NCBI GenBank assembly: GCA_965658435.1
Contig: CBFHSE010000030.1
Location: 1-18,854 of the forward strand
DNA from: JADHLN01 sp965658435
GTDB lineage: Bacteria > Pseudomonadota > Alphaproteobacteria > Rickettsiales > JABIRX01
Length of the DNA: 18,854 nucleotides
Direction of reading: 5' to 3'
The notes beneath the pieces were generated by a model. The model was given only the letters and a program-made list of their open reading frames with translations, had not been told where the DNA came from and ran no database searches. Each line of letters starts with the position of its first letter. Position 1 is the first letter of the stretch. Positions 13,410 through 18,854 of this stretch are shown here, in pieces. The translations under genes were made by a program, and so were the position numbers.

Positions 13410-14336
13410 ATGACAAATATACCATCATACTCAATAAAACAAATGCTTGAGTCAGGAGTTCACTTTGGACACAAAAAAAACAAATGGAATCCACAAATGT
13501 CTCAATTTATATATGGATCTAAAGGAGATCTTCACATTATAGACCTAACAAAAACATATAGCCTATTATCTAAGTCATTGGAAATTATAGCAAATACAGC
13601 TAAAAATAATGGTAAAATATTATTTGTTGGAACTAAAAAACAGTCATCAGCAGCAATTGCTAAATTTGCTAGTGAAGCTAAGCAACATTATGTTAACTTT
13701 AGATGGCTTGGAGGTATGTTAACAAATTGGTTTACAGTATCAGAATCAATAACAAATTTAAATAAAATTGAAGCATTACTAAATGATAATGAGTCCGATT
13801 TAACAAAAAAAGAAAAGCTAAATCTTAGCAGAAAATATGAAAAGCTTAACAGATCCCTTGGCGGTATAAGAGAGCTAAATGGTAAGCCTTCCCTATTGAT
13901 AATTTTTGATACTAATAAAGAGTCAATAGCTGTAAAAGAAGCTGCTAAATTAAATATACCAATAATTGCGATAGTAGATACAAATTCATCACTTGATAAC
14001 ATTAATTATCCAATACCAGGTAATGATGATTCAGCTAAAGCAACATCATTCTTTTGTGAGTTATTTGCAGAAACAATCAAAAATAACAGAATTATAGAAG
14101 AAAAAGCACCTATATCAGAACAACCAGAAAAAACTGATCTTAAGAAAAGCACATCTTCTAAAAAAGATTCAAATCCTAAGAAAGAAGCTTCACTTGAAAC
14201 TAGCTCTGATAGCAAAGAGAAAGAACCAAAAGCTCCAAAGAAAAAACCAAGTTCAAAAGAAGTTGTTGCAGAAAAATCATTAAAATCTGATGATAAAAAA
14301 ATAACTGAAACAAAAACAAATAAACCTAAAAATTAA
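13410..14336 (+). CDS. rpsB: 30S ribosomal protein S2 with long C-terminal tail
   Basis: S2 is a late-binding protein of the small ribosomal subunit and is needed for S1 attachment. Residues 1-230 are canonical: GVHFGHKKNKWNPQM (16-30), FRWLGGMLTNW (97-107), SLGGIRELNGKPSLLIIFD (149-167) and INYPIPGNDDS (198-208). Residues 231-308 are an added low-complexity tail rich in Lys, Ser and Glu that is probably disordered; it makes the protein 308 aa against 241 in E. coli. Tails on S2 occur in other alphaproteobacteria, though this one has no visible domain. It is the first gene of the cluster, and tsf follows after 12 bases. A likely -10 box and two inverted repeats lie just upstream. AGG about 12 bases before the ATG is a weak ribosome site. 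Confidence 0.97.
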   Translation: MTNIPSYSIKQMLESGVHFGHKKNKWNPQMSQFIYGSKGDLHIIDLTKTYSLLSKSLEIIANTAKNNGKILFVGTKKQSSAAIAKFASEAKQHYVNFRWLGGMLTNWFTVSESITNLNKIEALLNDNESDLTKKEKLNLSRKYEKLNRSLGGIRELNGKPSLLIIFDTNKESIAVKEAAKLNIPIIAIVDTNSSLDNINYPIPGNDDSAKATSFFCELFAETIKNNRIIEEKAPISEQPEKTDLKKSTSSKKDSNPKKEASLETSSDSKEKEPKAPKKKPSSKEVVAEKSLKSDDKKITETKTNKPKN

Positions 14337-14337
14337 T

Positions 14338-14343
14338 AAGAGG
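14338..14343 (+). promoter_or_regulatory. strong Shine-Dalgarno of tsf
   Basis: AAGAGG ends 5 bases before the tsf ATG. It is one of the best ribosome binding sites in a window where most genes have none, matching a highly expressed translation factor. Confidence 0.7.
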
Positions 14344-14348
14344 TTATA

Positions 14349-15260
14349 ATGTCTAACGCTAAATTAATAAAAGAACTAAGAGATAAAACAGGAGCAGGAA
14401 TGCTAGATTGTAAAAAAGCTCTTCAAGAAAATAACGATAATATTGAAAAAGCATCAGATTGGTTAAGAAAGAAAGGTATTTCATCTGCTGCCAAAAAAGG
14501 TGAAAGAACAGCTGCTGAAGGAGTAATTGCAATTGAAAATAACAAAAAAAACGCAAATATAATCGAACTTAATTCAGAAACAGATTTTGTTGCTAAAAAT
14601 GAAAATTTTCACAAGCTTGCTAGTGATATAATCAATTCATTAAACCAAAGTGATACACAAAATATTGCTGAATTAAATACCAGTGATGGAAAATCAATTG
14701 AAAGCGAAATTACAAATGCAATAAGTATAATTGGAGAAAATATCAAGCTAAGAAGATTTTCAAGATTAAAATCATCTGGTTTTATTGCATCATATATCCA
14801 TAATTCAATATCAGATAATCTGGGTAAAATAGGAGTTTTGGTATCCATAAATTGCGATATTGTGAATCCAGAAATAGAAAGATTTGCCAAAGAAATAGCC
14901 ATGCATGTTGCTGCAAATAACCCTGTAGCATTAAAACCAGAAGATATTCCAGCAGAACTTGTTGATAAAGAAAAAGAAATATTTATCGATCAAGCTAAAG
15001 CATCAGGAAAACCAGAAAACATAATTGAAAAAATGGTTGAAGGTAGAATTAGAAAATATTATCAAGAAGTTGCTCTAATTGAGCAGGTATTTGTGATAGA
15101 TGGTAAAACCATAATCAAAGATTTAATTTCTGAAATTAATAAGAAATATAATTGTAACTTTGAAATTGATAGTTTTATTAGATATCAAGTTGGAGAAGGT
15201 ATTGAGAAAAAAGATGATAATTTTGCTGATGAAGCAAAGTCAATTGCAGCAAGTAATTAA
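14349..15260 (+). CDS. tsf: translation elongation factor Ts
   Basis: EF-Ts is the nucleotide exchange factor that recycles EF-Tu-GDP to EF-Tu-GTP. The 303-aa product (E. coli 283) begins with the UBA-like domain LIKELRDKTGAGMLDCKKAL (6-25) and SDWLRKKG (36-43), as in alphaproteobacterial EF-Ts. The EF-Tu contact motif TDFV is at 78-81. The core repeats FAKEIAMHVAANNPVAL and a C-terminal YNCNFEIDSFIRYQVGEGIEKK are present. The gene sits 12 bases after rpsB, as usual, and its TAA shares one base with the ATG of pyrH (TAATG), which allows translational coupling. Confidence 0.98.
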   Translation: MSNAKLIKELRDKTGAGMLDCKKALQENNDNIEKASDWLRKKGISSAAKKGERTAAEGVIAIENNKKNANIIELNSETDFVAKNENFHKLASDIINSLNQSDTQNIAELNTSDGKSIESEITNAISIIGENIKLRRFSRLKSSGFIASYIHNSISDNLGKIGVLVSINCDIVNPEIERFAKEIAMHVAANNPVALKPEDIPAELVDKEKEIFIDQAKASGKPENIIEKMVEGRIRKYYQEVALIEQVFVIDGKTIIKDLISEINKKYNCNFEIDSFIRYQVGEGIEKKDDNFADEAKSIAASN

Positions 15261-15976
15261 TGTTTAATATAAAAAATTGTAAAAGAATACTCCTAAAAAT
15301 ATCCGGTGAGGCACTGATGGGAGAAAAGCCATTTGGTCAAGATCATCAGGTTATTAATAATATTTGTAATGAGATAAAAGATTTGCATCAAAAAAACATT
15401 CAAATATGCCTAGTAGTAGGAGGAGGTAATATATTTAGAGGTATGTCTGCTAGCAAATCAGGTATGGAAAGATCAAGTGCTGATTATATGGGTATGCTTG
15501 CTACTGTAATGAATGCAATTGCTCTCCAAGATGCATTGGAAAAATTATCTGTTCCAACTAGGATTCAATCAGCAATACCTATGACTGCAATATGCGAACC
15601 TTATATTAAAAGAAAAGCATCAAGACATATGGAAAAAAACAGAATTGTAATATTTGCAGCTGGAACTGGAAATCCATTCTTTACAACTGATACTGCTGCA
15701 GCATTAAGAGCAATTGAAATGAATTGCGATTGTTTACTTAAAGCAACTCAGGTTGATGGAGTTTATGATTCTGATCCTAAAGCTAATAGTGAAGCTAAAA
15801 AATATAGCAAAATAACATATTCTGAGGTTTTATCTAAAGATTTAAAAGTAATGGATGCTTCAGCAATTTCCCTAGCTAGAGAGCATGAATTACCAATATT
15901 AGTTTATTCCATTAAACAAGAACAAGAGTTAAAAAATATATTTAACGGAAAAGGATGTTACACTATAATTAATTGA
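15260..15976 (+). CDS. pyrH: UMP kinase (uridylate kinase)
   Basis: PyrH phosphorylates UMP to UDP with ATP in pyrimidine nucleotide synthesis and works as a hexamer of the amino-acid-kinase fold. The 238-aa length is normal (E. coli 241). Motifs are the ATP-site KISGE (13-17), VGGGNIFRG (53-61), DYMGMLATVMNA (75-86), the UMP-binding GTGNPFFTTDTAA (135-147) and VDGVYDSDPK (165-174). It begins inside the tsf stop (1-base overlap, no separate ribosome site) and is followed by frr after 7 bases. Confidence 0.98.
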   Translation: MFNIKNCKRILLKISGEALMGEKPFGQDHQVINNICNEIKDLHQKNIQICLVVGGGNIFRGMSASKSGMERSSADYMGMLATVMNAIALQDALEKLSVPTRIQSAIPMTAICEPYIKRKASRHMEKNRIVIFAAGTGNPFFTTDTAAALRAIEMNCDCLLKATQVDGVYDSDPKANSEAKKYSKITYSEVLSKDLKVMDASAISLAREHELPILVYSIKQEQELKNIFNGKGCYTIIN

Positions 15977-15978
15977 GG
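15975..15978 (+). promoter_or_regulatory. Shine-Dalgarno of frr overlapping the pyrH stop
   Basis: GAGG begins within the pyrH TGA stop and ends 5 bases before the frr ATG at 15984. Ribosomes ending pyrH would be placed directly at the frr start. Confidence 0.65.
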
Positions 15979-15983
15979 TAAAA

Positions 15984-16538
15984 ATGAGCGTAGTAATTAC
16001 TGAAGCAAATAATAAAATGGATAATATAATTACTAATTATCAAAAAAATATCTCCTCTGTTAGAGCTGGAAGAGCTTCCATACATTTATTGGATCAAATT
16101 AAAGCTGAGTCATATGGAAATTTATCGCCTTTGAATCAAATAGGAACGATTACAGTACAAGACTCAACTATGCTTAATGTTCAAATTTGGGATAAGGCAA
16201 ATATCGAGGCTGCAGAAAAAGCTATTAGAAATTCAGACCTAGGGGTAAATCCTAATATTGATGGTAATAATATTAGGGTTCCACTACCAAAATTGAGCGA
16301 AGAAAGAAGAATTGAGCTTGTAAAGATATGTGCAAATTTTGCTGAGCAAGCAAAAATATCTATTAGAAATATCAGAAGAGATGCTATAGATGATTTAAAA
16401 AAACAAGAGAAAACAAGTGAAATATCTGAAGATGAATTAAAAAATCAATCAAATAATATTCAAAAAATAACAGATGATCATACAAAAAAAATAGACACTC
16501 TTCATGAAGCTAAAAAGCATGATATTATGGATGTTTAA
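15984..16538 (+). CDS. frr: ribosome recycling factor
   Basis: RRF splits post-termination ribosomes together with EF-G. The 184-aa length matches the family (E. coli 185). The three-helix bundle elements are visible: VRAGRAS (26-32) in helix 1, PLNQIGTITVQDSTMLNVQ in the head domain, AIRNSDLGVNPNIDGN and RVPLPKLSEERR, then NIRRDAIDDLKK in the returning helices. Internal order in the cluster is standard. The uppS start lies one base after its TAA. Confidence 0.98.
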   Translation: MSVVITEANNKMDNIITNYQKNISSVRAGRASIHLLDQIKAESYGNLSPLNQIGTITVQDSTMLNVQIWDKANIEAAEKAIRNSDLGVNPNIDGNNIRVPLPKLSEERRIELVKICANFAEQAKISIRNIRRDAIDDLKKQEKTSEISEDELKNQSNNIQKITDDHTKKIDTLHEAKKHDIMDV

Positions 16539-16539
16539 A

Positions 16540-17244
16540 ATGTTCAAAAAATATAAGAGAGAAGTTAATATCCCAAGACATATTGCCATAATAATGGATG
16601 GTAACAGAAGATGGGCAAAAAAAAACAAGATATCAAAAAATCTTGGCCATTATGAAGGTGCAAAAAACTTAAGAAATATTATTGAAGAATCTATTAAAAT
16701 TAATATTAAATTTCTAACAGTATATGCTTTTTCATCCGAAAACTGGAATAGATCAAAAGAAGAAGTAAATGATCTTATAGCATTATTAAAAAAATTTTTA
16801 ACTGAAGAATCAGATAGATTTTCAGAACAAAATATAAAATTAAATATACTTGGAGATACATCAAAATTTTCGATTGATATTCAAGAAAAGCTTACTGAGC
16901 TAAGTAAAGAGACTGTAAATAATAATAAGTTAATACTAAATATTGCATTAAACTATAGTAGCAGAGATGAAATAGTTAATGCAGTTAATTATATTATTCA
17001 AAAAAACAAGAAATTGATCACAAAAGAAGAGTTTGCTAAATATCTTTATACCGCATCCATACCAGATCCTGATCTTATAATCAGGACTAGTGGAGAATAT
17101 AGACTTAGTAATTTTTTATTATGGCAATCAGCATATTCAGAATTTTTTTTTTCAAAGAAATTATGGCCAGATTTTTCTATCAAGGAGTTGCATTTGGCTA
17201 TAGCTGAATATTCAAAAAGAGAAAGAAGATTTGGAACAGATTAA
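16540..17244 (+). CDS. uppS: undecaprenyl pyrophosphate synthase (cis-prenyltransferase)
   Basis: UppS builds the C55 undecaprenyl carrier needed for peptidoglycan and other envelope polymers by adding isopentenyl units to farnesyl pyrophosphate. From the ATG at 16540 it has 234 aa. In-frame ATGs at 16531 and 16504 would run back into frr; the ATG at 16540, one base after the frr stop and with GGA 8 bases upstream, leaves the normal short lead before the active site. Motifs are IMDGNRRWAK with catalytic Asp20, GHYEGAKNL (36-44), YAFSSENWNRS (62-72) and RTSGEYRLSNFLLWQSAYSE (182-201). A run of ten T (17143-17152) lies in the coding sequence at EFFFS. cdsA follows after 12 bases. Confidence 0.97.
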   Translation: MFKKYKREVNIPRHIAIIMDGNRRWAKKNKISKNLGHYEGAKNLRNIIEESIKINIKFLTVYAFSSENWNRSKEEVNDLIALLKKFLTEESDRFSEQNIKLNILGDTSKFSIDIQEKLTELSKETVNNNKLILNIALNYSSRDEIVNAVNYIIQKNKKLITKEEFAKYLYTASIPDPDLIIRTSGEYRLSNFLLWQSAYSEFFFSKKLWPDFSIKELHLAIAEYSKRERRFGTD

Positions 17245-17256
17245 AATTAGAATAAA

Positions 17257-17901
17257 ATGAAAAACATATTAAATAACATCAATCAAAGATATTTATCAGC
17301 AATTATTTTACTTCCCCTAACCTTTTTAATAGTAATAATGGGAGGTGCATTATTTAACATTGCGATATTAATTATTAGTTTAATCTTAATCTCAGAGTTT
17401 ATTAATCTTACAAATATAGCTAAAAAATTTAATGATAAAAAATCATTTTTTATAACTTCTTTTTATATTGCAATACCTGCAGCATTAATAGTAGATATGC
17501 GATATTCTGATAACGGTATCGAAACTATTCTATATATTCTTACTATAGTATTTATAACTGACAGCTCAGCTTATTTTGGAGGAAGATATTTTAAAGGTAT
17601 AAAATTAGCGCCAAAAATAAGTCCTAATAAGACAATATCTGGGGCATTAATTGCATTATTATCAACATTGATTTTTGCTTTTTTTTCATATTTTCTAACT
17701 TCTAACCTAAGTTTTTGGTATTTTATCATTATTTCAATATTTATAAGCATTGCAAGTCAGATAGGAGATTTAACAGAATCATATATAAAAAGACAAATTG
17801 GCGTTAAAGATTCAGGTGATTTAATTCCAGGCCATGGAGGTTTATTTGATAGGTTAGATGGAATATTACCTGCGATAATCGTAGGATATATATTTTTTTA
17901 A
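17257..17901 (+). CDS. cdsA: phosphatidate cytidylyltransferase (CDP-diglyceride synthase)
   Basis: CdsA makes CDP-diacylglycerol from phosphatidic acid and CTP, the branch point for all phospholipids, in the inner membrane. The 214-aa protein is short (E. coli 285), as in other reduced or alphaproteobacterial forms; the missing part is N-terminal membrane helices. Several hydrophobic helices are clear (about 12-48, 67-80, 91-106, 128-166, 203-214). The conserved parts are intact: TDSSAYFGGR (101-110), KISPNKTISG (120-129), and the family signature from SQIGD (167-171) through IKRQIGVKDSGD to PGHGGLFDRLDG (191-202). The gene lies 12 bases after uppS and 18 before dxr. No ribosome site is evident. 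Confidence 0.95.
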   Translation: MKNILNNINQRYLSAIILLPLTFLIVIMGGALFNIAILIISLILISEFINLTNIAKKFNDKKSFFITSFYIAIPAALIVDMRYSDNGIETILYILTIVFITDSSAYFGGRYFKGIKLAPKISPNKTISGALIALLSTLIFAFFSYFLTSNLSFWYFIIISIFISIASQIGDLTESYIKRQIGVKDSGDLIPGHGGLFDRLDGILPAIIVGYIFF

Positions 17902-17919
17902 TATAGATTCTAATTTATC

Positions 17920-18854
17920 ATGAAAAAAATATCTATTTTGGGTTCAACTGGCTCAATCGGTAAAAAAACACTAGAAATAATAAGAAATAATAAAGAAGAT
18001 TTTGAAGTTATTGCTCTATCTTCATTTAACTCATATCAAGAAATAATTGATCAAGCATTAGAATTTAATCCGAAATATATAGTCACATCAAATAAAAATA
18101 ATATTGAAATTATAAAAGCTAAGCTGGAAAATAGACCTATAAAAATTTTATACGGAGAAGATGGATTATCTGAAGTTACCTCATTAAAAAATGATATCAT
18201 AATTTCTGCTATAACAGGATTCGCTGCACTCAAACCAACATTAAATGCTATAAAAAATTCCGAGAGAATTGGTTTAGCAAATAAAGAATCTATTGTATGT
18301 GCAGGAAAATATCTATTAAATGCAGCAAAAATTGATAAATGTGAAATAATTCCAATTGATTCAGAGCATAATAGTATTTTTCAAATATTAGATGGTAAAA
18401 AAATAAATAATGATGTTCATAAAGTTACTATTACAGCATCTGGTGGACCATTTTTTAATTATCCTTCGGAGAAATTTAATGATATTTCAATAGAAGATGC
18501 ATTAAATCATCCTAATTGGAAAATGGGTAAAAAAATAACAATTGACTCTGCTACAATGGTAAATAAAGCCCTCGAACTTATTGAAGCGAATATTTTATTC
18601 AACATTGAAGTTGAGAAGCTAGAAGTAATAATTCATCCAGAATCCATAATTCATGCCATTATACAATATATTGATGGTTCAAATAAAGCTTTGCTAGCAT
18701 GTCATGATATGGCTGTCCCTATAGCTAACGCAATATATTACCCTTATAAAATATCTCAGCCTAATTATAATTTAGATTTAATTAAAATTAAAAATTTTTC
18801 ATTTCATTCAGTTGATTTTAAAAAATTCCCAGCTGTAAAAATTGCCTATGACAT
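17920..18854 (+). CDS. dxr: 1-deoxy-D-xylulose 5-phosphate reductoisomerase, N-terminal part (3' end outside window)
   Basis: DXR turns 1-deoxyxylulose 5-phosphate into methylerythritol 4-phosphate with NADPH, the committed step of the non-mevalonate isoprenoid pathway that also feeds UppS. The frame is open from ATG 17920 to the window edge, giving 311 residues of an expected ~385-395. Motifs are the NADPH loop GSTGSIG (8-14), GLANKES (118-124), the metal-binding DSEHNSIFQ (147-155, Asp147 and Glu149), SGGPF (174-178), HPNWKMG (197-203), DSATMVNKALE (209-219) and HPESIIHAII (239-248). It continues the cluster after cdsA, its normal place. In this order rseP and bamA commonly follow, but that is outside the window. 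Confidence 0.97.
   Translation, partial: MKKISILGSTGSIGKKTLEIIRNNKEDFEVIALSSFNSYQEIIDQALEFNPKYIVTSNKNNIEIIKAKLENRPIKILYGEDGLSEVTSLKNDIIISAITGFAALKPTLNAIKNSERIGLANKESIVCAGKYLLNAAKIDKCEIIPIDSEHNSIFQILDGKKINNDVHKVTITASGGPFFNYPSEKFNDISIEDALNHPNWKMGKKITIDSATMVNKALELIEANILFNIEVEKLEVIIHPESIIHAIIQYIDGSNKALLACHDMAVPIANAIYYPYKISQPNYNLDLIKIKNFSFHSVDFKKFPAVKIAYD

Noticed and set aside
13688..14215. Two - strand ORFs opposite rpsB
   Set aside because: They are shadows of the rpsB coding frame, with no ribosome site or recognisable protein pattern. The same applies to - strand ORFs opposite tsf at 14359-14556 and 14609-14902.
16504..16539. Longer N-terminus for uppS
   Set aside because: It would overlap frr by 35 bases and add residues that the family lacks. 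ATG 16540 directly after the frr stop fits better.
1..18854. Mobile elements, CRISPR arrays, defence or toxin-antitoxin systems
   Set aside because: I looked for spaced direct repeats, transposase or integrase motifs and paired small genes, and saw none. Nearly all genes are conserved housekeeping genes.

Overview
The window is an intact, very AT-rich stretch of bacterial chromosome made almost entirely of housekeeping genes. The gene order rpsB-tsf-pyrH-frr-uppS-cdsA-dxr, the bamD-recN pair, the BamE/BamD lipoproteins (so a Gram-negative outer membrane) and the look of EF-Ts, GyrA and the HisN-type phosphatase all point to an alphaproteobacterium. Extreme A/T bias, Lys/Asn/Ile-rich proteins, long homopolymers and tiny or negative gene spacing suggest a reduced or streamlined genome (Rickettsiales-like, Holosporales-like or an AT-rich free-living lineage). 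I cannot fix the genus from the sequence. I see no IS element, prophage, CRISPR array, rRNA or toxin-antitoxin module.

Layout. (1) 1-2289: the C-terminal part of gyrA (+), cut by the window edge, runs convergently into a solitary MoxR-type AAA+ ATPase (-). (2) 2447-8335: bamE (+) converges on a - strand pair in which an M48 membrane peptidase is directly followed by ligA (TAA then ATG with no gap). bamD-recN then diverges on the + strand, with only 15 bases between the two start codons. (3) 8366-12725: tRNA-Leu(GAG), mutS, a HisN-type inositol-monophosphatase-family enzyme, tRNA-Thr(TGT), tRNA-Arg(TCT) and rdgB, all +. (4) 12726-13409: the least explained part, holding a possible 29-codon hydrophobic ORF, an unrecognised 114-aa protein and a leader with two inverted repeats before rpsB. 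(5) 13410 to the end: the packed cluster rpsB-tsf-pyrH-frr-uppS-cdsA-dxr, with dxr cut by the window edge.

How the genes fit together. Genome upkeep is well represented: GyrA (supercoiling), LigA (nick sealing), RecN (double-strand break repair), MutS (mismatch repair) and RdgB (nucleotide-pool cleaning). BamD and BamE belong to the outer-membrane protein insertion machine. The last cluster joins translation (S2, EF-Ts, RRF) to UMP phosphorylation and then to isoprenoid, undecaprenyl and phospholipid precursor synthesis (DXR, UppS, CdsA).

I did not find a convincing new multi-gene system. The parts most worth a second look are the 12726-13409 interval, the broken-up bamD-recN-ligA neighbourhood with its inserted long M48 peptidase, and the orphan MoxR.
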